From Legionella sp. (GTDB lineage: Bacteria; Pseudomonadota; Gammaproteobacteria; Legionellales; Legionellaceae), in the NCBI GenBank assembly GCA_002863045.1, contig PKDH01000051.1, positions 1 through 64,000 on the forward strand: a DNA stretch of 64,000 nucleotides, given 5' to 3'. A program made the translations under genes and the position numbers. This document shows positions 19,353-28,489 of this stretch, piece by piece. The notes beneath the pieces are model-generated. The model saw only the letters and a program-made list of their open reading frames with translations, was not told the origin of the DNA and made no database searches. Positions within the stretch are counted from its first letter, which is position 1. Every line of letters starts with the position of its first letter.

Positions 19353-20132
19353 TTATGATTTGGCTTTAGCAATCAAATCATTTAACGTGTCACGGTTAGC
19401 AGCTCCAGGAATAAATACAGGTGTGCTATTTGCTTTTAATTTACCATCAGGTGTGGCAGCAATAATCAAGGCAGGTGTACCCATTAGATGCAAATTTTCG
19501 CCTAATTGACGATTAGCTTTTAATGCGTCATCTACTTTTTGGCTGTGCATGTCTTGCTTAAATTTCTTCATGTTTAAGCCAATTGATTGAGCAACTTTTT
19601 GGATAATTGCGCTGGTTAATTTACCTTTTTGATTGAGTAGCGCATCATGCATGGCTAAATATTTGTGTTGCATGGCTGCGGCTAAGGCTGCACGCGATGC
19701 TTCTTCTGAACTTTTACCAAAAATAGGAAATTCTTTATAGATGACGCGTAGATTGCCATGGCTTTTTACCATATCCGCCAATGTTTCAGCCATTTTTTTA
19801 CAATGAATGCATTGATAATCAAAAAACTCGACCAAAGTTACATCCCCTTTGGGGTTACCAACTGTGGTGAGCGTGTCAGTAAATAATGTATCTGCATGCT
19901 CGCTAATGGCTTTTTGTGATTGCTTTTGCGCCATTTCTTGTTGTTTTTGCTGTAATACTTGCGACGCTTCAATTAAAACTTCAGGATGCGCGATTAAATA
20001 ATCATGCATGATGGTTTGAATTTGTTTTTTTTGGTCAGCTGAAAAATCAGCCTCACCTTGAGCAAGCAGGTTTGATGAAGATAAAACTGTACTCGTTAAT
20101 AAACTCACTGTTAATAAACGCTTTAATTTCAC
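19353..20132 (-). CDS. DsbA/Com1-like periplasmic thiol oxidoreductase
   Basis: This is a 259-residue secreted thioredoxin-fold protein. Residues 1-25 are a Sec signal peptide (KLKRLLTVSLLTSTVLSSS, then LAQG). Residues about 30-75 are a helical segment that in Legionella DsbA2 mediates dimerisation. The DsbA-like domain follows with active site C108-I-H-C111 in VEFFDYQCIHCKKMAE, and the cis-proline loop is MGTPALII. The family includes Coxiella Com1 and Legionella DsbA2, which handle disulfides of envelope and Dot/Icm proteins. It has no obvious operon partner; glyQ is downstream but separated by 139 nt and a hairpin. Confidence 0.9.
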   Translation of the reverse strand: MKLKRLLTVSLLTSTVLSSSNLLAQGEADFSADQKKQIQTIMHDYLIAHPEVLIEASQVLQQKQQEMAQKQSQKAISEHADTLFTDTLTTVGNPKGDVTLVEFFDYQCIHCKKMAETLADMVKSHGNLRVIYKEFPIFGKSSEEASRAALAAAMQHKYLAMHDALLNQKGKLTSAIIQKVAQSIGLNMKKFKQDMHSQKVDDALKANRQLGENLHLMGTPALIIAATPDGKLKANSTPVFIPGAANRDTLNDLIAKAKS

Positions 20133-20215
20133 AAATATCCCCTGATTTAATTTAAATTATCGAACCCTAGCACCCACTTGCCAAAAGTGCAAGCATCATG
20201 GCTTTAAAAAATAGC

Positions 20216-22360
20216 TTAGTCATTGATATAGGTTAAGTTGGCATAAGCTAACACCAACCATTTAGCCCCTGCTTGCTCAAAACTTACCTGCACGCGTGCA
20301 TGAGCGCCATACCCTTCAGTGGCCAAAACAATGCCCAGGCCAAAAGTCACATGACGCACTTTTTGACCTATGGCCACACCGATATCCGGCTGTAAGGATG
20401 GAGCAGCGGATGATTTAAATTTAAATGGTTTAGGCGCTAATTTAAGATGATGCGTAAGCTCATCGGGTAACTCTTTTAAAAACCGTGAAGGGCGATGATA
20501 ATGCTCTTTACCATACAGGCGACGCACCTCGGCATAGGATAAAAAAAGCTTGGTCATGGCACGGGTAATACCCACATAGCAAAGCCTGCGCTCTTCGGCC
20601 AATCGTTTGGGTTCTTCTAACGATAATTTGCTTGGAAAAACTTCCTCTTCCATGCCGACTAAAAACACCACACCAAATTCTAGCCCTTTAGCGGCATGCA
20701 ACGTCATCAAATGCACATGTGCCTCATCAACCAACGCCTGAGACTCTCCGGCCTCTAAGGAAGCATGAGCAAGAAATGCGGTTAATAATGGCAAGTCCTC
20801 ATCATGAGGTTCGGCTTGAAACTGTTTAGCGGCGTTAACAAGCTCTTGAAGGTTATCAAGCTTTGATAGTGCAGTGTCGTGCTTGGCTTTGGCAAAATGC
20901 TGTTGCAAACCACTTTGTTGGATAATTTCATGCATCTGGTCGGCCAAATCATTATGCAATGTACGTTTTTGTAAATCGTTAATTAAATCTAAAAATTGCT
21001 TGAGTGCACTGGCGGCACGCCGGCTTAATACTTGTTCATCTAAGAGCGTCTCTGCTGCTTGCCATAAAGAACACGCGTGAGCTTTGGCACGTGCGCGAAT
21101 CTCATCTTGAGTTTTTTCACCAATGCCACGCGGTGGCACATTCACCACTCGCTCAAATGCATCATTATCACTAACGCGTAAAATTAAACGCAAATACGCT
21201 AAGGCGTCTTTAATCTCCGCACGCTCAAAAAAGCGCACACCGCCGTGAATACGATAAGGAATATGTAAGCGCAATAATGCCTCTTCAATGACCCGAGATT
21301 GTGCGTTTGAGCGATATAAAATGGCCATTTCATTTAAAGGCAACGTTTGCATTTTAATACGCTGTGCCACAAAGCGTGCCTCATCTAATTCATTTGCCGC
21401 AGCATAAATGGTGACTTTTTCACCTGTATCACCGGCAGTCCATAATTTTTTCTCACCGACTCTATCCTCGTTATGGCCAATTAAAGCATTGGCAGCATCC
21501 AATATATTCGCCGTTGAGCGATAGTTTTGCTCAAGATGCATGATTGCAACTGGGGCAAAATCTGTGGCAAATTGCTGAATATTCTCAACTTTAGCGCCAC
21601 GCCACCCATAAATAGACTGATCATCATCACCCACAACCATCAATGCAGTGTGTGAGTTGGTGAGCAAGCGAATCAAAGCATATTGAATGGCATTGGTATC
21701 TTGGAATTCATCGACCAAAATTGCTTGAAAGCGGGTTTGATAATGGGCTTGTAATTCTGGGTCATCCCGTAATAGTTCATAAGTTTTTAATAAAATTTCG
21801 GCGAAATCAATCACCCCTGCTTGTTGACAACTTAACTCATAAGCTTGATAGATTTGAATCAACGTTTGGGTTGGGCCATAAGCGCTTGTTGGTACTTTAT
21901 GCGCGCGCAGGCCACTGTCTTTTTTGTTATTGATAAAATGTTGCACCTGTTTAATGGGCCACTGCTCAGTATTTAGATTTAACGCTGCTAACACGCGTTT
22001 TATCATGCGCGCTTGGTCATCACTATCTAGAATTTGAAATTGCTCAGGCAGCTTGGCTTGTTTGTAGTGGCGCCTTAATAATTTGTGACAAATACCATGA
22101 AATGTGCCAACCCACATGCCTAACACTGAGATTTTTAATAAAGCGTTTAACCGTTCTTTCATCTCACCCGCCGCTTTATTGGTAAAGGTGACGGCAAGTA
22201 TGCCATAAGGTGATAATTGATGATGATGAATCAGCCAAGCGATACGACTGACCAATACCCGAGTTTTACCGCTACCGGCGCCGGCTAATACCAGTGTGCG
22301 ACCAAGAGAGGCGCTTACGGCTTGTTGCTGTTTTTGATTTAAACCTTCTAATAACATCAT
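20216..22360 (-). CDS. uvrD: DNA helicase II (UvrD)
   Basis: This is a 714-residue superfamily 1A helicase for nucleotide excision and mismatch repair. The N-terminus is GLNQKQQQAVSASLGRTLVL; motif I is LAGAGSGKTRVLV, motif Ia is AVTFTNKAAGEMKERL, motif II is ILVDEFQDTN, motif III is VVGDDDQSIYGWRGAK, motif IV is LEQNYRSTANIL, motif V is LMTLHAAKGLEF and motif VI is RRLCYVGITRAMTKL. The C-terminal Tudor-like domain (GQKVRHVTFGLGIVLATEG) separates UvrD from Rep. GAGGA precedes two tandem ATG codons (22360 and 22357). It is divergent from the iminopeptidase-like gene. Confidence 0.96.
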   Translation of the reverse strand: MMLLEGLNQKQQQAVSASLGRTLVLAGAGSGKTRVLVSRIAWLIHHHQLSPYGILAVTFTNKAAGEMKERLNALLKISVLGMWVGTFHGICHKLLRRHYKQAKLPEQFQILDSDDQARMIKRVLAALNLNTEQWPIKQVQHFINNKKDSGLRAHKVPTSAYGPTQTLIQIYQAYELSCQQAGVIDFAEILLKTYELLRDDPELQAHYQTRFQAILVDEFQDTNAIQYALIRLLTNSHTALMVVGDDDQSIYGWRGAKVENIQQFATDFAPVAIMHLEQNYRSTANILDAANALIGHNEDRVGEKKLWTAGDTGEKVTIYAAANELDEARFVAQRIKMQTLPLNEMAILYRSNAQSRVIEEALLRLHIPYRIHGGVRFFERAEIKDALAYLRLILRVSDNDAFERVVNVPPRGIGEKTQDEIRARAKAHACSLWQAAETLLDEQVLSRRAASALKQFLDLINDLQKRTLHNDLADQMHEIIQQSGLQQHFAKAKHDTALSKLDNLQELVNAAKQFQAEPHDEDLPLLTAFLAHASLEAGESQALVDEAHVHLMTLHAAKGLEFGVVFLVGMEEEVFPSKLSLEEPKRLAEERRLCYVGITRAMTKLFLSYAEVRRLYGKEHYHRPSRFLKELPDELTHHLKLAPKPFKFKSSAAPSLQPDIGVAIGQKVRHVTFGLGIVLATEGYGAHARVQVSFEQAGAKWLVLAYANLTYIND

Positions 22361-22467
22361 GATTATCCTCTTTCGCCCGCCCCATCATTTTCATGAATCT
22401 ATTTCGTGCTTTTGCCAAACTTACTACACTCAAGGTAAGATGACATAAAATGACATGGAGGCACGAG

Positions 22468-23406
22468 ATGCACATACTTTATCCCGCGATTAAGCCTTAT
22501 CAAACCCATTTAATTGCCGTTGATGACACCCATACCCTTTATGTAGAGGAAGTTGGCAACCCCGACGGTATTCCTGCGTTAATTCTACATGATGGCCCCG
22601 GGCAAGGAGGTGACATCATGCTACGACGTTTTTTTGATCCGCAATTATTTCATATGGTTATCATCGACCAACGCGGTGCTGGGCGCTCTGAACCTTTTGG
22701 TGAAATCAAGGATAACACCACAAGTTTACTGGTTAAAGACATTGCTTTGGTTTGTGAGCGGTTGAACTTATCACGCTTGGTATTACTTGGTATTGGTTTT
22801 GGCGCGCTTTTAGCTTTACTTTTTGCCCAAAAAAAACCTGATATTATCAAGCATCTTGTGTTAAGTCGCCCATTTTTAGCGGATAAAAAAGCACTTGATT
22901 GGTTATATCAGCAAGGCGCTAATCATATTTATCCTGATTATTGGCAAGAATTTTTCAATTTTGTTCCTTTTGAACAACAAAATGATGTATTAGGTTTCTA
23001 CGCGAAAGCTTTACAAGGAAACGATGAAGTAAATCGCATGGCCGCGGCGAAAAGTTTTGCTAGATGGCAGGCACATTGCTCTAACTTACATGCCTCCCAA
23101 GAGTTACTTGAACGCTTTGAAGAACCGCACTTTGCCCTTGGTTTGGCCATGCTACATGTGCATTACATCAAGCACCATTATTTTATGACAGACCATGCAC
23201 TTTTTACCCAAATGCAAGTATTAGCAGCTCTGCCGGTATCTATTATCCATGGCCGCTATGATATGATTTCACCGCTAAGTCAAGCATGGCGATTACACCA
23301 AGCCTTACCTCAATCCACCCTAACTATCATCCGTGAAGCCGGTCATAGCGACGACGAACCAAGCTTTATTGATGCGCTGATAGGTTGCACACTTCGCACA
23401 TGCTAG
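22468..23406 (+). CDS. Prolyl-iminopeptidase-like alpha/beta hydrolase lacking the nucleophile serine
   Basis: The 312-residue protein is colinear with prolyl iminopeptidases (S33 family): HDGPGQGG where the family has HGGPGGG, IIDQRGAGRSEP, GRYDMISP with the catalytic Asp, and EAGHSDDEP with the catalytic His. The nucleophile elbow, normally GGSWGS, reads GIGFGA. The serine codon is replaced by GGT (Gly110, bases 22795-22797), and the HGGPG glycine is also changed to Asp. The protein is therefore probably unable to hydrolyse peptides by the usual mechanism, yet the frame is intact. The start at 22468 is supported by GGAGG 6 nt upstream; an earlier in-frame ATG at 22450 lacks this. Confidence 0.85.
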   Translation: MHILYPAIKPYQTHLIAVDDTHTLYVEEVGNPDGIPALILHDGPGQGGDIMLRRFFDPQLFHMVIIDQRGAGRSEPFGEIKDNTTSLLVKDIALVCERLNLSRLVLLGIGFGALLALLFAQKKPDIIKHLVLSRPFLADKKALDWLYQQGANHIYPDYWQEFFNFVPFEQQNDVLGFYAKALQGNDEVNRMAAAKSFARWQAHCSNLHASQELLERFEEPHFALGLAMLHVHYIKHHYFMTDHALFTQMQVLAALPVSIIHGRYDMISPLSQAWRLHQALPQSTLTIIREAGHSDDEPSFIDALIGCTLRTC

Positions 23407-23512
23407 GGGTATTTTGCCAATATTTGGGCTGCATCATTAACAGGCTTGAGTTTTGCGTCATGACTAAAAGTACGCTAACATCAATTTTTCTTAATTTTAG
23501 CTATCCATAATC

Positions 23513-24367
23513 ATGCACTTTATTGCTCGAGTAGGGACACTCATTGGGGTGGTGATGTTAACCAGTTGCATCCATAAAGGCACTCATCCAGATGACCCTT
23601 ATGAAGCTTTAAACAGGCAAGTTTTTAAGTTTAATCAAGCATTTGATGCCACCTTCTTAAAACCTCCAGCGCGCTTATATCAAGCCATCATTCCAGCACC
23701 TGTGCGCGCAAGTGTGAATAATTTTTACAATAACATCTACATGATTCCCACCATTGCCAATGATTTATTACAAGGCCAGGTTAAATACGCCCTTGCTGAT
23801 GGTGAGCGCTTGGTCATTAATACAGTGGTTGGTATGGGTGGTATTTTTGATGTAGCAACCCGCCATCACCTGCCTATGCGTCAAACTGATTTGGGCGTCA
23901 CATTTGCCAAATGGGGTGATACTCACTCGCCTTTTGTAATGCTGCCCTTTCTAGGTCCCAGCACGATTCGTGATGGCATGGGGTTATTATTCGAATATCC
24001 CCTTTTAACACCCTATCCTTACATTAAAAGTGATGCGCTGTTATATGGTTTAATTGGTTTGCGCTATATTGATTTACGTGCGCAATTTTTTGAAGCAGAG
24101 CGCTTAACTGATGAAGCATTGGATAAATATTCATTTATTCGTGATGCTTATCTTCAACATCGCAATTATCTGATTCATGGCGAAAAAGCCACAACCGCGA
24201 CTCCCGAAGCCGATGATTTATACATCGATGATGAATCATCACCTGGTGTGGGTGATGATTATATTGAAGAAGATGGAGCCGATACCCTTGATGCCAAAGT
24301 GGGTGCTGATTATGTGGATGAAGTAACTTCCACCAAAGCCCCAAGCCTTAACAGAAGTTCATCTTAA
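23513..24367 (+). CDS. mlaA: Outer-membrane lipid-asymmetry lipoprotein MlaA (VacJ)
   Basis: MlaA is the outer-membrane component that removes misplaced phospholipids from the outer leaflet. The lipobox is MLTSC with Cys19 as the lipidation site. The mature part has the family motifs DPYEALNRQVFKFNQAFD, GERLVINTVVGMGGIFDVA, TFAKWGDTHSPFVMLPFLGPST and YPYIKSDALLYGL. The last ~60 residues are an unusual acidic, Asp/Glu-rich tail with three similar pieces (DDLYIDDE, DDYIEEDG, ADYVDEV) not found in the core family. It is followed after 3 nt by trmL. No mlaBCDEF genes are in the window. Confidence 0.93.
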   Translation: MHFIARVGTLIGVVMLTSCIHKGTHPDDPYEALNRQVFKFNQAFDATFLKPPARLYQAIIPAPVRASVNNFYNNIYMIPTIANDLLQGQVKYALADGERLVINTVVGMGGIFDVATRHHLPMRQTDLGVTFAKWGDTHSPFVMLPFLGPSTIRDGMGLLFEYPLLTPYPYIKSDALLYGLIGLRYIDLRAQFFEAERLTDEALDKYSFIRDAYLQHRNYLIHGEKATTATPEADDLYIDDESSPGVGDDYIEEDGADTLDAKVGADYVDEVTSTKAPSLNRSSS

Positions 24368-24370
24368 ATT

Positions 24371-24823
24371 ATGTTGCATATTGCCTTATATCAACCAGAA
24401 ATTCCGCCTAATACTGGTAACATCATCCGCTTGTGTGCCAATACCGGCGCACAATTGCATTTAATCCACCCGTTAGGCTTTACGCCTGATGATAAAAAGC
24501 TTAGACGTGCTGGCCTTGATTATCATGAATGGACACAGGTCTTGCATTATCCAAGTGAAGCAGATTTTGTACAAAAGCATGCAGCTCGGCGTATTTTTGC
24601 GTGTACCACCAAAACGCAAAAGCGCTATAGCGATGTGAGCTATCAAGACGAAGATATGTTGCTTTTTGGCCCTGAAACCCGTGGGCTACCAAGCCATCTT
24701 CGTGAGGCTTATACCGCAATTACCATCCCCATGCGCCCTTTGAGCCGCAGTCTTAATTTATCCAATGCTGTGGCCATTATATTTTTTGAAGCGTGGCGAC
24801 AATTAAACTTTAGCCTTGCTTAA
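24371..24823 (+). CDS. trmL: tRNA (cytidine34/5-carboxymethylaminomethyluridine34-2'-O)-methyltransferase
   Basis: TrmL adds the 2'-O-methyl group to the wobble base of tRNA-Leu isoacceptors. The 150-residue SPOUT protein is standard length: it starts MLHIALYQPEIPPNTGNIIR, contains LHLIHPLGFTPDDKKLRRAG and YHEWTQVLHY, and ends with the knotted SAM-binding segment LLFGPETRGLP, then TIPMRPLSRSLNLSNAVAI. It probably shares a transcript with mlaA (3-nt gap) and its end overlaps convergent gshB by 21 nt. Confidence 0.95.
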   Translation: MLHIALYQPEIPPNTGNIIRLCANTGAQLHLIHPLGFTPDDKKLRRAGLDYHEWTQVLHYPSEADFVQKHAARRIFACTTKTQKRYSDVSYQDEDMLLFGPETRGLPSHLREAYTAITIPMRPLSRSLNLSNAVAIIFFEAWRQLNFSLA

Positions 24824-25744
24824 AGCATCAAGTAACATACCGGCAATATCTATGCCGGTCTCCTTGGCAATCTCCCGCATACATGTGGGACTGGTCACAT
24901 TAATTTCTGTGACATATTCGCCAATCACATCCATCCCCACAAAATACAGACCTTTTTGCTTAAGCATGGGTCCTATTGTTTGGCAAAGCCACTTATCGCG
25001 TGCGGTAATAGCAACCACCTGACCCTGCCCGCCGGCTGCAAGATTACCACGCAATTCGCCTTTGGCAGGCATGCGTGCCAAAGCATAGGGAATGGGTGTG
25101 CCGTTAATCAATAATAATCTTTTATCACCGGTATGCTTAATTGCCGGAATGTAGCGTTGCGCCATGATGGATACAGTTTGATGGCGTGTTAGAGTTTCTA
25201 GAATTACTGAGAGGTTAAGCCCTTGCGCATCTACCTGAAAAATACCCTCACCGCCCATGCCAGATAAAGGCTTATAAATAACGTTTTGATGGGTGTGCCA
25301 AAAAGCACGTAATACGCTGATATTTCGCGATACCACGCTTGGCGCGATACATTGTGGATGGGTCAATGTCCAGAATTTTTCATTGGCATCACGCAGGCTT
25401 TGTGGTTTGTTGGCAACCAACACCCCTTTTTTTTCAACCAACTCTAACATGTAGGTTAAATAAATATACTCCATATCAAACGGTGGGTCTTTGCGCATTA
25501 AAATAATGTCAAAATCACTCAGTTGCACATAACCAAGTTTAGTTGTCAGCGGCTGCTTATCTAAACTTTTAACTTCAATATGGGTGACCTCGGCGTATAC
25601 CTCATCCTGCTCGCAATAAATAGCCTGTGGCGTAAAATACACACACGACCAACCGAGCGCATAAGCGCGCGCTAATATCATAAGTGTGGTGTCTTTGGCT
25701 AAATTAAGTTGTGATAAGGGGTCCATGAGTATGGCTAATTTCAT
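24803..25744 (-). CDS. gshB: Glutathione synthetase
   Basis: GshB ligates glycine to gamma-glutamylcysteine with ATP. The 313-residue protein has the ATP-grasp fold and standard length. Visible motifs include MDPLSQLNLAKDTT at the N-terminus, RKDPPFDMEYIYLTYML, VANKPQSLRDANEK, YKPLSGMGGEGIFQVD (ATP loop), and GLYFVGMDVIGEYVTEINVTSPT (metal-binding and substrate). It overlaps gshA by 4 nt, so the two-step pathway forms one operon, and its 3' end overlaps convergent trmL. Confidence 0.95.
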   Translation of the reverse strand: MKLAILMDPLSQLNLAKDTTLMILARAYALGWSCVYFTPQAIYCEQDEVYAEVTHIEVKSLDKQPLTTKLGYVQLSDFDIILMRKDPPFDMEYIYLTYMLELVEKKGVLVANKPQSLRDANEKFWTLTHPQCIAPSVVSRNISVLRAFWHTHQNVIYKPLSGMGGEGIFQVDAQGLNLSVILETLTRHQTVSIMAQRYIPAIKHTGDKRLLLINGTPIPYALARMPAKGELRGNLAAGGQGQVVAITARDKWLCQTIGPMLKQKGLYFVGMDVIGEYVTEINVTSPTCMREIAKETGIDIAGMLLDALSKAKV

Positions 25745-27015
25745 CGATAGGCCTCTTTTTCAAAACCGGCTGCCAGTGCGGCTAAACGTGCTACTACGCT
25801 ATAAGCATAAAAACGATTTGACTGGTTCTCAAGCGTGATAAAAGGCTCATCTTCTATCAACGGCAGAGGTTCAAAATGCATGCCTGGCGTATTTAAATTA
25901 TCCTGCATGCCCCGACTGTCATGCACTCGATAAAAACCCCCTACAACCTCTTTACCTATCATATAGACCACAGGCTCAGCAACTTTTGCTGCAGTGGTGC
26001 GCTCTAGTGAGGCCACACCTTCTTGTAATATCACCTGATGAATGGCTTGGTTGCCTTTGCGAGTCGACATTTTGGTGCGTTGCTTGCGATTAAGCTTTAA
26101 AAAACTCTCATTTTCTTGCAACATCATCACTCCCATACCGTAGGTACCATTATCTGCTTTTACTGCTAAAAAAGGCGTCTCATTAATCGCGACGCTTGTG
26201 TAATGGTGTTGTATGGCTTTAAAAAGATTTTGGGCCTTGATTTGGGCATCATCAAGCTTTTGTTGGGTCATAAAATCAAGCGCATCCACGGCACAAAACA
26301 GGCTTTTTAAGCGCCAAGATAATAATCCTATATCGCCTGCGAACCTATCAACGACCTGTTCATAACAAGTAAAATGCTTTGATTTTAAGCGATGCGCCCA
26401 ACCAAGTTCAGGCAAAGGTGCAATAGGTTGATTGAGATGCTCAAGTATTAAAGGGATGCCTGCTGATAAATCATTATTTAAGATGATTAAATCAGGCGTA
26501 AAATCATCTAAGACCAACCTATCGTCCAAGCGCGAAACAGGTTCAATGGTTAACGCTTGCTTAAAAGTAGTCGATACAATCGATTGCGGCTCTTTTAACG
26601 ATAAGCTACCGACGCGCACATTAAACCCTGCTTGACGACATAATTGATACAACGCCATCAAACTTTGGTTATAAAATTCATTACGCGTATGGTCTTCAGG
26701 AATTAATAAAATGGTGTGTGCATGAGGTGCTTCAGCCGTTAGCGCCGTTTTTAATGCTTTAACAGCATAAGGCCAAACACTAGGATGTAAATTATTAAAT
26801 CCGGCTGGAAATAAGTTGGTATCTACGGGTGCTAACTTAAAGCCTGCATGGCGCAAATCAACTGAACACATGATAGGTGGCGCGATATGCTGCCACTGCG
26901 CCTCAAACCACTGCTCAATTTTGACTTTATTTTTTAAAAGCTCTTTTTCAATGAAGGACATGGAGGGAGTCTGCGACATTTGCAAGTTAACCACAGGCAG
27001 TGCGTGATGGGTCAT
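25741..27015 (-). CDS. gshA: Glutamate-cysteine ligase, Acidithiobacillus-type
   Basis: This 424-residue protein resembles the less common GshA family first described in Acidithiobacillus ferrooxidans and shared by Legionella-type bacteria, not the E. coli or plant families. Typical parts are CSVDLRHAGFKLAPVDTNLFPAGFNNL near the N-terminus (key charged residues in DLRHAG and DTNLFPAG), FLAVKADNGTYGMGVMML, and GVASLERTTAAKVAEPVVYMI. An earlier in-frame start at 27057 exists, but AGGA sits 6 nt before the ATG at 27015. It is immediately upstream of gshB (4-nt overlap). Family membership is from recognition of sequence and operon context. Confidence 0.9.
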   Translation of the reverse strand: MTHHALPVVNLQMSQTPSMSFIEKELLKNKVKIEQWFEAQWQHIAPPIMCSVDLRHAGFKLAPVDTNLFPAGFNNLHPSVWPYAVKALKTALTAEAPHAHTILLIPEDHTRNEFYNQSLMALYQLCRQAGFNVRVGSLSLKEPQSIVSTTFKQALTIEPVSRLDDRLVLDDFTPDLIILNNDLSAGIPLILEHLNQPIAPLPELGWAHRLKSKHFTCYEQVVDRFAGDIGLLSWRLKSLFCAVDALDFMTQQKLDDAQIKAQNLFKAIQHHYTSVAINETPFLAVKADNGTYGMGVMMLQENESFLKLNRKQRTKMSTRKGNQAIHQVILQEGVASLERTTAAKVAEPVVYMIGKEVVGGFYRVHDSRGMQDNLNTPGMHFEPLPLIEDEPFITLENQSNRFYAYSVVARLAALAAGFEKEAYR

Positions 27016-27173
27016 GACGTTCCTAGGCCTAAGACCGATATTTAAAGATGTTAGCATGTGCTTTGGCCTTATTAGATAAATAGGTGGGTGTTTTTAAATA
27101 CTAAATTTTCTCAGTCAATTGTCAATGCTCTGTTTTATCGTTAGTATGGTAATTTTTATCCAGTTATCTTTAG

Positions 27174-27452
27174 ATGTTGACATCTCTGGCACTGCCTATC
27201 ATTAATAATCAATTAGAAAACTTTCATTATGTACTGATGTTTATCAATGCTCTACTGCACTTATTATTTGCTGGTGCCGTGGCCCAAGATGCCGGTCGCT
27301 TACACCATTTAGGTCAAAAGCCTGTATTGGTATCTGGCACTACCTGGGCGTTTGCCACATTGCTTGGTGGTGTGTTAACCGCAACACTTTACTGGCTAAT
27401 ACACCACTCTACGTTCACAAGACCTAAACTACGCGAGCCTTATCATGACTAA
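27174..27452 (+). CDS. Small membrane protein upstream of rhodanese
   Basis: This is a 92-residue protein with two likely membrane helices, about residues 18-38 (FHYVLMFINALLHLLFAGAV) and about 52-75 (VSGTTWAFATLLGGVLTATL), separated by a charged loop (AQDAGRLHHLGQKP), and a polar C-terminus. I do not recognise a family. Its stop overlaps the start of the rhodanese gene by 8 nt, which implies co-translation and suggests it may anchor or work beside the sulfurtransferase. The start has no obvious Shine-Dalgarno, so the true start could be later. Confidence 0.7.
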   Translation: MLTSLALPIINNQLENFHYVLMFINALLHLLFAGAVAQDAGRLHHLGQKPVLVSGTTWAFATLLGGVLTATLYWLIHHSTFTRPKLREPYHD

Positions 27453-27777
27453 CCACCATCCAACCATTATTGATGTTAATGCGTTTAAAGAGCATATCAC
27501 CCACCATCCAGATGCTTGTATTATTGACGTACGCGAACAAGCTGAGTGGGATACCGGGCATTTAAAAGAAGCCATTCACCTGCCTTTAGCAGGCATCGCC
27601 GAGCAAATTACCACCATTGCTGCTGACAAGTCAGAACCTATCTACCTTTACTGTAAAGCAGGTGTGCGCTCTTTAGCTGCCGCTCAAATTTTGATAAACG
27701 CCGGCTTTACCCAAGTGTATTCAATTGAAGGCGGTATAATGGCGTGGCAAAAAGCGCATTACCCATTAGAAATTTAG
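27445..27777 (+). CDS. Rhodanese-like sulfurtransferase
   Basis: This is a single-domain rhodanese of 110 residues, expected to carry a persulfide on Cys70 in YLYCKAGVRSLAAA. The N-terminal half has the family patterns IIDVREQAEWDTGHLKEA and INLPL-like IHLPLAG, and the C-terminal half ends with VYSIEGGIMAWQKA. GlpE/PspE/YgaP-like single-domain enzymes share this layout; no gene-specific assignment is made. It follows a small membrane protein with an 8-nt overlap and converges on tenA with a 4-nt overlap. Confidence 0.92.
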   Translation: MTNHHPTIIDVNAFKEHITHHPDACIIDVREQAEWDTGHLKEAIHLPLAGIAEQITTIAADKSEPIYLYCKAGVRSLAAAQILINAGFTQVYSIEGGIMAWQKAHYPLEI

Positions 27778-28478
27778 CTAAGATGGTTTACCACATCTTG
27801 AGCCAGAATATTCATCTGTCCAATAGGGCCGTTAAAATTAGCGCTATTCCAAAATGATATCTCACAATCAACGGCTGCCATGAACGCTTTAAGTGCTTGA
27901 GTTTGAGTGAATTCATCGGCTTGATACGCCTCAATCTCAACTACGTTTACCAAAGTTTTTTCGATATGACAAAATTTAGCACTACCATACGACTCAATCC
28001 AACTTTTATACGGATGATTAGCCGAAATATGGGGCTGCATCTCACGCCCTAAGCGGGTATAAAGCATCACGCAAGGTAGATGAGCAGCAAGTGCTATCAT
28101 CGGTGCTTGATGTTGCGCAGTATGTAAATGATTTAAATAATTTTGTACTGCAGGCCAAATAATAAGCGAGGCAGTTGGTGGGCTAAAAAAAGTGGCTAAG
28201 ATGTTCGATGGCAGGTATTTTTTGTGCATATTCTGCTCTGTTTGGAATAAACTTTGTGCTACCTGTTCTAATTTTTCTTTTTGAATGGGGTCGGATAACT
28301 TGCCGGCGATTTGGCTTAACCCATAGGCATAATATTTGAGGTAGTATTTATCTTGCTTGATGAATTGTTCAAATTGTTTAAACGGTAATTGACCTGTTTT
28401 AATGGCATGATTAAAAGGGTGTTGTGTAACACGCGGCCAGGTTGACTCAAGCGCTCGAGCAACTTTTATTCCCCACAT
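27774..28478 (-). CDS. tenA: TenA-family thiaminase II (aminopyrimidine aminohydrolase)
   Basis: This 234-residue helical protein belongs to the TenA family, which salvages thiamine breakdown products by releasing hydroxymethylpyrimidine from aminopyrimidines. Visible features are the N-terminal region TQHPFNHAIKTGQLP, FIKQDKYYLKYYAYGLSQ (aromatic residues lining the site), LAAHLPCVMLYTRLG with the probable catalytic Cys, YKSWIESYGS, and EISFWNSA at the C-terminus. It lies 11 nt after thiD as the last gene of thiE-thiM-thiD-tenA. The pyrimidine product would be phosphorylated by ThiD. Confidence 0.92.
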   Translation of the reverse strand: MWGIKVARALESTWPRVTQHPFNHAIKTGQLPFKQFEQFIKQDKYYLKYYAYGLSQIAGKLSDPIQKEKLEQVAQSLFQTEQNMHKKYLPSNILATFFSPPTASLIIWPAVQNYLNHLHTAQHQAPMIALAAHLPCVMLYTRLGREMQPHISANHPYKSWIESYGSAKFCHIEKTLVNVVEIEAYQADEFTQTQALKAFMAAVDCEISFWNSANFNGPIGQMNILAQDVVNHLS

Positions 28479-28489
28479 AGATACGCTCC

